Part shown: piece after piece, positions 26,815-37,725 of the stretch
Layout of the letters: each line of letters starts with the position of its first letter
How positions within the stretch are numbered: the stretch's first letter is position 1
NCBI GenBank assembly: GCA_029204225.1
Contig: CM055095.1
Coordinates: 50,104,841-50,168,840, forward strand
Reading direction: 5' to 3'
Length of the DNA stretch: 64,000 nt
Source: Diphasiastrum complanatum
Taxonomy: Eukaryota > Streptophyta > Lycopodiopsida > Lycopodiales > Lycopodiaceae
The notes under the pieces: generated by a model
Database searches by the model: none
The model's input: the letters and a program-made list of their open reading frames with translations, nothing else
Told to the model about the DNA's origin: nothing
Position numbers and translations under genes: made by a program

Positions 26815-27280
26815 CTCTGTTTGCGTGGCCTTTAGGCTTTCACTAGAATGGTGGGCACAGGCATTTAATGCCAGGTGCCCAGCCAAGGGTGAGTGAGAGA
26901 GTGGTACTTTACTTCTTTTTACTCTGTTTGCGTGGCCTGCCAATAAATGCTTGTGCATTTTTCATCCTCATGCGTTTGCGTGCAAGGACTTCTTGGAGCC
27001 CACGGGCTATGCCTATCAGGTGACTGCTGTAAATTTAGGTACAAAGTACAGTACCACTCTCTCACTTCACATGGACCCTTGGATGGGCACCTGGCATTAA
27101 ATGTCTGTGCATTTTTCATCCTTGGATGGATGGGCACCTGGACCCTTGGATGGGCACCTGGCATTAAATGTCTGTGCATTTTTCATCCTCAGGCGTTTGC
27201 GAGGACTTCTTGGAGACTTGGTGCCCACGGGATATGCTATCAGGTGACTGATGTAAATTGAGGTACAAAGTACATATTGT
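26815..27280. repeat. Cluster of short direct repeats (GGATGGGCACCTGGCATTAA)
   Basis: Units containing GTGCATTTTTCATCCT, GGATGGGCACCTGGCATTAA, AGGACTTCTTGGAG and TATCAGGTGACTG are repeated two to four times in changing order (for example 26950-27055 versus 27170-27275). The frames over it are artefacts. Confidence 0.8.
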
Positions 27281-27988
27281 CCGTAGAGATAAACAAGTCG
27301 TGACAAAATAAATTGATACGTGAAGGACCAGGACCAAAAACAGATAACAGCATAGTACATACGATCCCAGTATGAAGACTGTTGAGATTGTGCCTATGAA
27401 CGTCAGTCACTGAAGAGTTCCAAACAAGTTGCACTCACAAGTCAAACCAGGATGCTTCATCAGCTGTGTGGAAATTTCAAATCACAAATTGCAAAATGAA
27501 GCAAAAATATAGCCCATTCACTGTCACATAAAAAGTAAACTTTATTGATTGAACATCAAGCGTTCAAGCTCATGGAGTGTAACTACAAAATTGTGACTCT
27601 GTGGGATGGCTTCTGTACAATTGGGCTCCCACCTTAATCTCCTTTAGAACGAATTTGAATTTCTTAACTTCTTTAATATTGTACCTTGCAAACTCGACAA
27701 GTCGAGTATTACATTACTGCTATGACAAATCAATAGCGAAAGTAATCTTTTTGAAAATTTCAACAGATCCAAGCTCTGAGACCATCTGCATTCGTTTCTA
27801 TAGGTGGTCATGACCAATTGGATGTTGACATGTCTCGACTCTGAACTTAGAATTTTGTCTAGTTCCAATACTTCATCCCTTGCCTCACTTTGCTATTGAT
27901 GACAGAATTGACTCTATCAGGGTTTTTCTTTGTGCTTGAAGTTTTCTCTAGGTCCTCTGGATGACCTTCTGCCTTAGCATGCTCTTGA
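27281..27988. other. No gene seen (3' flank of the next gene)
   Basis: No recognisable coding sequence. The part nearest 27989 would be the 3' untranslated region of the minus-strand gene at 28-29 kb. Confidence 0.4.
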
Positions 27989-29060
27989 TCACAAAGGGAC
28001 AAGCAATGGATGCTCGTTTGGAGATAAACTGGATGGCGGATTTCCTTCAGGGGTACCCGTTCCTGAAAAAATGGAGTCTACACTTCTTATCAGAAATTCG
28101 CCACCTGCTGAACTATGATAAGGCATAATCCCAGGCCTTTCTGACAGATTGGGGAAGCACAAAGTCCTTTCAAATTCTCAACCTTTGCCATGCAAGTCAC
28201 AACAGAAAATATACTGTATGATACTGTACCAATCTTTAGGAATTAAAGCATTTCTTTTATTTTTCTATCAGGCAGATATATGGAAAAAAGCAGAAAGAAC
28301 CCCTTACCAGTTTGTGTGATCTCCATGGCCATCATAAAATCGGTTGAAGTTGAAATTGGGAAGGGACACAAAGGTGTCACTGTTGCAGCCTTGAGCTTTT
28401 GTAATAACAAGGGCTGGCACGTTGCAGTCTCTGTATCCTGGTGCTTACATTCTTCGAATTTGGACAAAGAAGCCCTTTCAGTTTGCCCTAGAATGCTGTC
28501 CACCAAACCTTTCTGCTTTTGAAGTTTCTTGCCATTACTTCTTTGCCGAAGTGGCTTTCCACCGATTTTGAGTCTTAACATAACACTACCGTTGGTCCTT
28601 GAAACAGCTCTGAGCTCATTTTCACTTGAAACAGTTTCACTTCCATTCAAAGAGCTCCTAAGCAGCATTCGACCACTTCTCAGTGTCTTCATTCCAGTTA
28701 GACAAGCTTGCTCTCCCAGAACAGTGTCTTGAGATGAATAATGTAAGCTTGTAGGCACATCAGTGACCCTGCATGTAATAGAGTTGCTAGCAGAAGAATG
28801 AATAGCTGTACTTACATCATTGTTTGGAAGCTCTGAATTCTCTGAATTCTTTGACAGGAGATTGCCATCTGGTACACCTTCACATCCTTGCCCACCTGTC
28901 TTGTTCAGTTGTATCTTTGACTGTTTATCCCTGTGTCTAGTAGCTCTTGTCTTGTTGTACAGGTATTGATCTTGAATTGGACTCATACTCAAATCAAAGT
29001 GCATCTCGGTGTCTCGCTTAACACTGTCTACAGGCATCTCCAGAACTCCTCCCGCAAGCT
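27989..29060 (-). CDS. 3' exons of an unrecognised plant gene
   Basis: Two minus-strand exons fit together. The upstream one (about 29060 to 28308) starts after a likely acceptor (CTCTTGTCAG), codes for about 250 residues and ends ACTG followed by a GTAAGG donor. The next begins after TCCATTTTTTCAG at 28062. With that phase it reads GTGTPEGNPPSSL and then PNEHPLLVPL, with a TGA at 27989-27991. The protein part is rich in Ser, Thr and basic residues and contains TLRSGRMLLRSS and VMLRLKIGGKPLRQRSNGKK; nuclear localisation is possible. Upstream exons are not identified. I recognise no family, but the matching splice phases and long open exon make it a real gene or recent relict. Confidence 0.55.
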
Positions 29061-31219
29061 GACAAGAGAGCTTAACCTGTTAGTAATCATGGCAATAAGA
29101 ACCATGGTACAACAGCATGAGAGCCATGAACTACTTGCACCAAAACAATGTTCTCCTCGAGAAAAAAAGTATCTGTGAGTCACACAGGTTCCAATAAAGA
29201 CAGATCCCTATTGCAACATCTTGAAGCAATAATGAGCTAAAACTCATTAAAGTTACATCTTTTAATGTTTCTTTAGTCCACCACCTACATAGGGTCATTG
29301 ATACGTTACCTCAATGCACATGGATGGTATGCAATATCTACAGCTTCACCAGATTAAGAAAAGAAGTGCAAAAGTAAGCCATTTAAACAAAAAGGCGAGG
29401 AGCTTGGAAAGCAATAAATCCAGGTCAAAAAGGGACAATTTAGTATCTCATACCCTTATTGTTCTAGATGCCTTCCCAGGTAGGAATTAAATTAGAATAC
29501 AACATATAGAGAGCAAGGAGGGTTTGATGTAATCATGAAATGCAGGTGGAAGCTGATGTGTGGTTCTTAGGAAATCAGTTGATTCAAATGTTTAAATTGA
29601 TGTTGTAGCATTTCGATTATATAGTTGCCAAAACGATGATGGGTTAATCGAGTTATTAATGATTGTATGTAAAGTAGTAGTATATTGAATTTACAAGAAA
29701 CTCTAAACTCATAACAACCAATTCTGATTTTTTTGTCCATGAATTCTGAAGAGAGGGTATAGCATGTAGCTAATTGTTCGAATGCTCACGTTTCCACATG
29801 AATGAGGCAAATGACTGCAGGTCTATATTGTCACATGTCCAGTTGAAGGAATAAGTCAATCAAAAATCTATGAATTGAGAAAGAAAATTCATTCTTTCTG
29901 AGCATCGATTGTGGTCAGGTCTTGGTAGAGTTCAGCAACTGTTAGAGAAGGAAATTCAATATGTTCTATCCTGGTCCAACAGAGATTCTGCCAGCACTCA
30001 TTAGCGTCCGATGTACTACCAGAAACGTCCTAAAACTGTGACAGTTTCGAGTGACAATCAGTGTTCGATTGAGGCTGAAGAGTGAGCATCTTTTCCTCGT
30101 GTCTGCAGGGGCTGATTCTAAGGACATTGAGCACGCAATCTGGCAGCAGGTTAGCTGACCCGATGTAAAGGTTGCAGTCACTCTTTAAAAGTCTGATATA
30201 TAGCTTAAAAATCAGAGAAGGTGAACATCTTGGGGAATTTACCCCGTTGAAATCATGTAACCTGTAACTAGTTATCCGCTTTTTATGGGAAATTCACAAC
30301 CAAACCAGTAGTTTATCCTAGAGCAGCACTGCTAGCTCTTTAGGAATCATGCGCTAGCTTCATAAGCAGATGATCACGGCTGTTGGACTTTATTTCAAGT
30401 TGGATACCTGCATTTCTTATAGGCTCTTTCCATGTCCACCCCCTGACCCGTTCTCTGCGTCAGCTCACATCATCCTTTCACCTGAGAGAACGGACCCGTT
30501 CTCTCCAGCTCCTAATTTCTGGAAATTCTACAAACCCATTCACTCGTCGTGTTGTTGCTTGACGTCAGACAGCCCGGGTGAGCGGGTGGACATTGGAACG
30601 GCGCTCTTACAAGAGTTGAATCATAGCTAGATCTGGAGAGCAGCCAGCAATCGTGGCTGAATCAGTAGCCAGGCGGTGGAAGGAGATTCCACAGTAGCTC
30701 GACATACCGAGCATGGGAACGTAGAGGTACGGGCCTAATGGATTCAATTTTTGGCCTTGCTGTGCAGCGCAAAGGCAATACTATGTGTTGGGAATGTTCG
30801 GTAAAAAGGCATCGATAAAGGTTTATTTTGTGGTGGGTAAAAAGTAAACGTTAAAGGTTTATTTGTGGTGGATACCCAAACTTTTAAGAGCTGAACCTTG
30901 GTTGAGGGCTAAAGTAACAAGCATTTGTTAAGATTGACATGCATGATTCATAAGGGCAAAAAGCACTTGATGCATTTAAATATTTTTAGAAAGACATGCT
31001 AAAGTGGTGTTTTGCCATGCATGAAAGACATGATAAAGTGGTTCTTTACCATGCATGAATGGTGTTTTCCTATGGATAGTTTCCCGAAAGCAAAAGGAAA
31101 GAAAAGGTTTATTCTTTTATCATAAATGAAGGGTGAGGAGCCATTATTGTTGCGTGCTTAACGTTGATTGGAGGCATGAGTGGGAAGAGCGGCTGTTGAG
31201 TTGCTGTCCGGCACTTTCA
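29061..31219. other. No gene seen (possible introns of the minus-strand gene at 28-29 kb)
   Basis: Only short frames. A small plus-strand stretch at 30108-30155 (ADSKDIEHAIWQQ after CTGCAG) looks exon-like but is too short to assign. Confidence 0.4.
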
Positions 31220-31745
31220 GATGTAAAACTTCAATATTCAAATCCTTTTCCTCGAGTTTGATTAAATTCTGAAGATAAACTCAGATCTTCAATCCACGGG
31301 TCCTGCTCCTGGACCTCGATAGTTATGAGCTCATTCAGATACTCAGTCCGTTGTATCTCCCCCTGGAACTCGCTCAAATGAAGAAGTTTATAGAGAGTTA
31401 TTAAGTCATCAACATCTTCAGTCCACACGTTTTGCCTCCTCAAAATCTTATAACGCTAAAAGATGTGCAATCTTCCAGCACTGGTTTCAGATACAAGCGG
31501 CTTTTCCAACTTTTCACGATGTGTCAAGTGCGGCGTTTTCGAGTTTTGCAGCTCACTCCCTCGTATCTCATCTTTTGAAGCATCTTCTGCTTCTACAGCA
31601 TGTTTTGCACTGACAAAGCAGACCCTATTTTCTTCCGCTCGTCATCGTCTAATTCCTCAAGTCTTATATCTGACCCTAGAGGGTTTGTTTTATTCATTCT
31701 CTGTGAGTCATCTTCTAATTCCTGCAACACCATAATGTCTTCCTT
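31220..31745 (-). pseudogene. Decayed coding sequence of unknown family
   Basis: On the minus strand three consecutive open pieces in different frames follow one another: VLQELEDDSQRMNKTN with LGSDIRLEELDDDERKK, then SKDEIRGSELQNSK with LTHREKLEKPLVSE, then WTEDVDDLITLYKLLHLSEF with LNELITIEVQEQDPWIEDL. They are acidic and look like helical protein sequence. Single frameshifts near 31600 and a stop near 31460 separate them. No family is recognised. Confidence 0.4.
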
Positions 31746-32116
31746 GTGAAAGCCTCACAGGAAGTCCAATACAAGCAGTCACAATCCCTTTGAGCAATTT
31801 TTCGTTTATTTTTCAGAGAGAATATGAGCCACTAGCCCGTTTTCGATCACAGAAACTTGAATTATCAATTCAAGTGTAGCCAAAAGGGGAAGTGGCTCTC
31901 ATCACGCTCACAATGATTCCACAAGCAGTTGACGTCGAAGATCCTAGAGCTGAAAGTGTAACTCTTGGAATCACTGCAAAGAAAATAAAGGTACAGCGCT
32001 GCAGAAACAATTGGAGATTGTCGACCAGCAGCACCGTTGGTCTTGGATATCTAAGCCACTACATTTTCCTCTCCTGCATTCCAAGGTTGCATGCGGTGGT
32101 TGAATTTCGCACCCAT
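31746..32116. other. No gene seen
   Basis: Short frames only on both strands. Confidence 0.4.
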
Positions 32117-32129
32117 TTAGAATGAAATG

Positions 32130-32440
32130 GTACGTGGGAAATTCTGATGTTTGGCTGAGACAGGAGCGAAAGCTGAAATTGCTCCAGCCAACATGACAGC
32201 AAACAATGCTACTACGTATTCTATGGAAATGGGTGCCAAGATCATCACCACATCGCCACGTCCAATTCCCACTTGGCTAAGGCCAGCTGCCGCTGCCCGA
32301 AAACGCCGATGTAGATCCTCATACGTGAAGTTTCGAGGAGCGTCCACCAAAGCTCTACGGCTGCCATGCTTAACATAGAATATGTATGAAGAACGTTGAG
32401 GGAGGAATCGGAGAGCAAGGTTATTGAAGCAAAGTTTGCT
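32130..32440 (-). pseudogene. N-terminal fragment of a 4-coumarate:CoA-ligase-like (AMP-binding) enzyme
   Basis: A minus-strand frame reads HGSRRALVDAPRNFTYEDL, then RRFRAAAAGLSQVGIGRGDV and APISIEYVVALFAVMLAGAI. This is the N-terminal block of ANL-superfamily acyl-CoA synthetases of the 4CL type (ALVDA....TY.EL, GL...G..RGDVV, P.S.EY..A..A....GA). The enzyme would activate carboxylic acids with ATP and CoA. The AMP-binding P-loop and later motifs are missing: the frame leaves the family after about PVSAK. Upstream it is joined to LINE reverse transcriptase at about 32435. Confidence 0.78.
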
Positions 32441-33408
32441 ATGAGACTCCGCTTGACATGCTCATAAAGTGCCATCACATCAAGAACAATCTCAGTGGAG
32501 AAGCCAAGGTCTCGAAGTCTCTGGATGAGCAATGAGCGAGGAACATAATCAAAGGCTTTCCTGAAGTCCACAAAACAACAGTAAACCCTCTCTCTTGTGC
32601 TTAGCCTCCTCAATCAAGGCCCGCAATGTGAAGATGTGGTCTGCAGTAGAGTCGATGGACTGTCATGAGGAAAGGAATGTAAAAGTGAAGCCAAGGACTG
32701 ACGGTACAATGGCATGTAAGTGATCAAATATGTATGTGGGTGCTTGGGTAAGCGTGGGCAGTGTAGATGAATGAGTGGATGGAAGGTGGCCAATATCAAA
32801 GGAGAGAAATGAGTGATCAGAAAGGGCGGTGGGGGAAACGTGGAAGTCAGAGACTGTGGGTATAAAGGATGGTGACCCCATGAGATAGTCAACGACACTA
32901 TGTCCTCCACTGTGAGGGTGGCATGTATAATTGTCTGAATGTGGCCAGCAAAGTAAGCCATTATAAATGGCTAACTTGTGTGCCTCTCCAAACTGTAGTA
33001 AGTGCTCACCATATGAAGTAGTAGGTCCCAAGCTATCCGCAGAGGTCCTAGTAACTCCAAGCATATCACTGTCAAGTGCACGAACACACAGTTGATCAGT
33101 GGTGTCGAAGAACTCTGTCTGTCTCGAAGATGTTCGGGCATTAAAATCCCATGTGAGGAGAATATGCCCCCGCTGTGAGAATCTAATAATATCTGGTGAA
33201 AGGTCCTGATATGGAGATCCAATACCCTCAGCAAAAGACGAGGAACAATGCGAGTCCATATGTAGCAGGCCTACTCGTCATGTCGGATGAAGTCGATACT
33301 CGAATGAAGAGTCTCTCTGTATAAGCAGGCAACCCCACCTGAACCATGGCCATTGGCAGATCTAGTCGCTTGTCGAAATACTGAGTCCCCTATACCATGA
33401 ACAAAAAG

Positions 33409-33410
<2 letters not shown>
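32430..33410 (-). mobile_element. Truncated LINE: endonuclease plus first part of reverse transcriptase
   Basis: On the minus strand an endonuclease/exonuclease/phosphatase (EEP) region contains GSGGVACLYRE, IIRFSQRGHILLTWDFNART, GDSLGP-like ADSLGPTTSYGEHLLQFGEA, HSGGHSVVDYLMGS and ALSDHSFLSFDI. It is followed by the start of [22 protein letters not shown] and QRLRDLGFSTEIVL. RT stops after VMALYEHVKRSL at about 32435, where the 4CL-like sequence begins. The catalytic YADD block is absent. The frame shifts between the EEP and RT parts. Losing the 3' part is the opposite of normal LINE 5' truncation. Confidence 0.85.

Positions 33411-33411
<1 letters not shown>

Positions 33412-33471
<60 letters not shown>
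33412..33471. repeat. (GA)n microsatellite
   Basis: A pure GA run of about 60 bp at the 5' boundary of the LINE remnant. Confidence 0.97.
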
Positions 33472-33475
<4 letters not shown>

Positions 33476-33874
33476 CCACCAGTGACCATGTCGAGGGATA
33501 GGGATCCCTTGTGGGATCACGTCACCAATGTTGCGGCCTATGGCACATCGAGCACAAAGAGATAGACTTGCAGATACTATCACTAGTCTTACACTAGAGG
33601 GCCCTCACAAATCAAGGCACATTTGTTACATTTGAGGGGATACAAGATTGCCCCTTGCATTCATGCTCCTGACACGCTACTCACTCCTGTTGCATCGGAG
33701 GAGGGTGGCCCTTCGAGGATGGGGCCCAGACAGAGAGGTAGACATTCAACTCTTACATTTCAAAGTTCAAACATTCAAATTTCACATTGATCAACTTTTA
33801 TAAAACTCACATCAAGTTTGAAGTTTCAAGTTCAACTATCATTGATCTGAGATCATCTAATTTTAATTTATAAA
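33472..33874. other. No gene seen; upstream region of the hAT element
   Basis: No coding signal. ATTCAAA/TTTCAA-rich DNA leads into TTTTTTGGCAG, a possible splice acceptor for the transposase at 33.9 kb. Confidence 0.4.
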
Positions 33875-33889
33875 TTGTACTGTTTGTCT

Positions 33890-35364
33890 TTTTTGGCAGA
33901 TCGAGATGCAGTGGCGGCGACACAGCCAGAGGCCACCACATCACGCCCCCCAGTTGCCATCCGCTCACCCCTCGCTTTCCATGGCTCAGAGGACAGAGCT
34001 GCAGATGAGGCAGGGCCTAGTACTTGGCCTAACCCGCCTTCTGGTGCAGGATCCTCAACACCACCTCCAGTCGTGACCATACCGACACCACATCATCCAC
34101 CTGAGAGAGGGAGAGGTAAACAAGGCCGCACTACACAGCTGGGGGGTAAGGAATACTATGTGTCCACCTTTGCTCCCAGAGCCATCGCAGAGACAGAGAT
34201 TGTCGTTCAACAGTTGTTCTACACCTGCGATCTGCCATTTCATCTGGCTAGGACCCTGGCATGGAAGAGGGCAATGAGTGCAGTGACTGCGATTGGGCAG
34301 ATGTGGCCAGGGCCATCTTGTGAGCACCCGAGGACGAAGGGACTTCTTGATGAGCGAGCTTTTGTTGACCAGAAGCTAGAGCCTCTCAGGAAGGCATGGG
34401 CCCAGTACGTACTACTATCCTTTAAATTTATGCATTGTAAACTTTAAAGACTCTATGATGATTGATCATTGATATGTAGTATGTACATTGTAATTTGTAC
34501 ATTAAGTTTTCATACATTGTGGTGGCATTGCACAATGCATACTTGTTAATTGCAGCTAGCTATTTATGTTTAATCATGAATCATGATTGTAATTTGTCAA
34601 TTTTCAAATGATCATTCATCAATGAAATTTGCCATGAAATTTGAATTATGATCTCGGATCTATCATCTTGTCTTGTCACTTGTGCAACACTGCAATGTGA
34701 GTCGTGACTTGTCACCTGTGAACTTTCAACTAGGTATGGTTGCACTATCCTATCTGATGGTTGGAGCGATACGAGGAGGCGCCACATATTGAATATCCTG
34801 GTGTCTTCGTGCATGGGAACGATGTTTCTCAAATCCATCGACACCTCTGGGGAGGCAGTCACGGGCGAGTACATGTTCTCACACCTTCGAGCTGCCATAG
34901 AGGAGGTCGGACCACAGCACGTTTTGTACAGGTATATATATTATACTTATTATTACAATTTACAATAATGTTAAATGGTAATTTGTAAATGTTAATGTTG
35001 CATGTTTATTGTTCAATGGCGATTGATTAACAATGGATTATGGTTCACTAAGCACTTGAATTCGGAATTCCAAAGTCATGCACATTGCATTGTATGGTTG
35101 TGCAGGTGGTCACAGATAATGCGTCAAACTGCGTCTCCATGGGTAGGCTCGTTAATGAGACCTAACCCCCACATCTCTTGGACACCTTGTGCTGCACACT
35201 GCCTAGACTTGTTGGTCGAGGATGTGGCAAGATTCCATGGATTGCGGAGGTGGTGCGTACCGCACGGTTCTTGGTGAGATTTGTCACCAACAAGCCCAGG
35301 GTCCTGGCCATGTTCAGGAGACAATCCACCTTGGTGTGGATGTCTTGAGACTTGCCCCCACCAG
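33890..35364 (+). pseudogene. hAT/DUF659 transposase, frameshifted
   Basis: A Pro-rich N-terminal region leads to IAETEIVVQQLFYTCDLPF and FHLARTLAWKRA. After an intron (donor near 34408, acceptor CTTTCAACTAG near 34732) comes YGCTILSDGWSDTRRRHILN and ILVSSCMGTMFL. After a second intron (34932-35105) comes VVTDNASNCVSMGRLVNET, then PHISWTPCAAHCLDLLVEDV and IAEVVRTARFLVRFVTNKP. These are the DUF659 blocks of plant hAT-like transposases: D in SDGW, D in TDNA and the C.AH.L.L word. Small indels near 35160 and 35235 and a stop near 35348 disable it. An N-terminal BED finger is not seen. Confidence 0.85.
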
Positions 35365-35579
35365 GTATGCAAGTTGCAACTCAAATTTGAATGCGCTTCT
35401 ATTGGTAAGTATTTATTGATTAGTTAGTAGTTACTAGTAACTAAGTAACTTAGTAATATTAGGCTATTGTAGTTTGTAAATTTGCGAGCACTCAGCACTG
35501 AATGTTCAATGTTCAATATAGTTTGTACTATGTACCTACTAGTAACTACCTAGGCCCTACTCTTGAATGTTCAATGCAA

Positions 35580-37008
35580 TACGACTCTGAGCTTAAGTTC
35601 TTCTAACCATTGGTCAGACGGAAAGAACAAATTAGGTGAGGGAAAAATTGCTTCGAGCATATTTTTCGGCAGCAATCTCATTGGGAAGTGTATCTGACCT
35701 TGATTGAGTTGCCCATGCTAGGGTATCACGTTCTCTTATTGAGTATAGGACAAGAATCCGATGAATAATGATTGACAAATCATAGTTCAGATTCTAGTTA
35801 TACTTGATCGTTTAAGAGAAGGATTATCTGCATAATCAGAAGATCAAATGAGATATGTATTTATATTTTGATAGCAATCTCCTCGGAAAGGAAGTTATTC
35901 TTGATGGAGATTGAGTTATAGTCTGTGCATGCTTATGTACAGTTTTGAACCTATATCACTCATTTCGGTAGAGACTCGTACAATCAAGTTTCAGAAGGTA
36001 GCGAATTTCCTACATGATATGCAAGAAATGCTAAGGATAGCACGTGAAAATGTCTAGTAGACCCAAGATAGGGACCGACATTATGCTAATCTAAAATAAT
36101 CGCCTTGAGACTTTCAAATGGGGGTTTGGGTGTATTGAAGAATCCCGAAGGATTCTAGTGTAATGTGTACTGGCAAGAATTACAAATTGTCCCCTAGATA
36201 AAGAGGACCGTATTAGATCGTGAAAAAGATCAGATCCTATCTCCCCATCCGATTTTTCACATAAGCTGACTCAAGAAGAGTCCACGTGAAAGAAAGCATT
36301 TTGGTTCTGGAGACCAATTGGACCTGTTGGATGAATCATCGGGAGTGTCTCGATTTGAACATGGAAATATCTTGGATATAAGAACTAAACGATTGAGAAA
36401 TCATATAGTTACCGAGCATCTGGTTTGACGGAAGAGTTGCACAGACGATGATGATTTCTAGGAACAGGAAAGAAGCCTTAAGGAGGAACTTCTCCAGTTT
36501 TAAGTTCTGAGGACAAAACTTGAATGAGGAGGGAAGAATGTCATGCCCACGACTGGTCTCGGGTAGCGTGTCCACGCTAGAGATCGGTAGACCAACAACC
36601 CGTAAGTTAGTTATGACTATAAGGGAATTGGAGCCCTTATGTGTATAAGGTCATAATTAATGGTTGTAGGCCTAAACTCATGATGGTGGATTTATATTGG
36701 TCTATCAGTGAGTCATTGGAAAATTGGATGACATGGCCCAGATAGGCTGCAGAGGTGTCCAGTGAGGTGTCACTGTGCACTACTAGTGGTGCATGGGCCT
36801 TGGAGGGTATAAGTATATCTATTGGGTTCTCACTAAGACTAGTAGTTGTATGCTGCTGGTGTGATGCCTCATTCCTCTTTGAGATTGATCCATAGCTTGG
36901 AGGCTAGATCCGTTCGATCTAGAATTGGTTGGGTTGGTTTGTCCACCGTCGTGGTTGCTTGTTTAGGCATGCTTACAATAGGATCCTTGGTTTAGGACTT
37001 TATAAGGG
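35580..37008 (+). mobile_element. Ty3/gypsy remnant: integrase C-terminus, polypurine tract and 3' LTR
   Basis: Around 35990-36100 a broken frame contains FLHDMQEMLRIARENV and then HYANL, the integrase C-terminal helix of plant gypsy elements. Near 36330-36400 VSRFEHGNILDIRTKRLRNH is the usual tail. GAGGAGGGAAGAA and TGTCATGCCCACGACTGG at about 36539 mark the polypurine tract and LTR start. The LTR would run to about 37008, where hAT coding sequence seems to resume. Stops are many; the element is dead and 5'-truncated. Confidence 0.72.
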
Positions 37009-37123
37009 GCATCATACCTCTGCCTCTGATGAGGATTTCGCAGCTAAGCCTGCCACTCGAGAGGCCACAGCAGGCTCCACAGCACCAGCGAGTGGGATGA
37101 GAGTCAGGCGTAGGAGAGCTTAG

Positions 37124-37479
37124 AGTGCTCACTGCTCATTGTACATTAGATCATTGTAGTTTTTAGATGTCACCAGATGAGCATTGACTCTTGGGCTATT
37201 TACAGTGTACACATCATGATTTATCATCAGACATGTCGCATGTGGCATTACATTGGTGACCGGACTCATGAGGCACCTGGCATATGTATTTACTATTATG
37301 TTATGAATCATGATATATTATGGATTCTAGTTTGAAGTTTCTGATTCCTGAAGTTAACTGTAGTCTGTTAGTCGATTATCTAATTAGTAATATCATGATT
37401 CAATAATTACTAATGGTTTAAACTTTAAAGTTTTACAATTTTGATTTTGGTATTTAATGTATTATGTTAGTAGTTAGCA
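37124..37479. other. No gene seen; possible hAT 3' region
   Basis: AT-rich, no coding signal. Confidence 0.4.
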
Positions 37480-37725
37480 AGGTTGCAATCCGCATTCCGG
37501 AACATGATCCGGGATTTCCCATTAGGGTTTCCCGGAACGCAATTTTTTTTTTTGTATAGTTGCCAATATGGGTATCATGTGAAAGTATATCAAAAATATC
37601 TGTAGTATGTACAGTGAATATATGACTTTTACATCACAGAAAATCATGGTTTTTTGAAGAAGGGAAAAAATAAGTTCGAACCGTTTTCCGATTCCTGGCG
37701 ATTCGAACCTCAAAGAATCAGTTTG
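37480..37725. mobile_element. MITE-like relative of the hAT MITEs at 48.5 and 50 kb
   Basis: The left end AAGGTTGCAATCCGCATTCC and the inverse of the right end, GAGGTTCGAATCGCCAGGAA, are similar. The interior contains GCCAATATGGGTATCATGTGAAAG after a T-run, resembling GGCAATATGGGTATCAGATGAAAG in the two MITEs of the large intron. The terminal words differ from those copies, so this would be a related subfamily. Confidence 0.5.

Larger units (their letters stand above)
33875..37123 (+). mobile_element. hAT-type transposon (DUF659 transposase) interrupted by a gypsy element
   Basis: Transposase exons lie at about 33900-34407, 34733-34931 and 35106-35364, with GT-AG introns between them. A plausible C-terminal piece (SASDEDFAAKPATREATAGS to RVRRRRA, then stop) lies at 37010-37123. 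Between 35.5 and 37.0 kb there is Ty3/gypsy sequence. The simplest reading is a gypsy element inserted in the transposase gene. Terminal inverted repeats were not found. Confidence 0.7.

Noticed and set aside
27859-28062. Alternative terminal frame starting ERVPLKEIRHPV
   Set aside because: It is open for 67 codons but out of phase with the donor at 28308; the in-phase frame ends at 27989.
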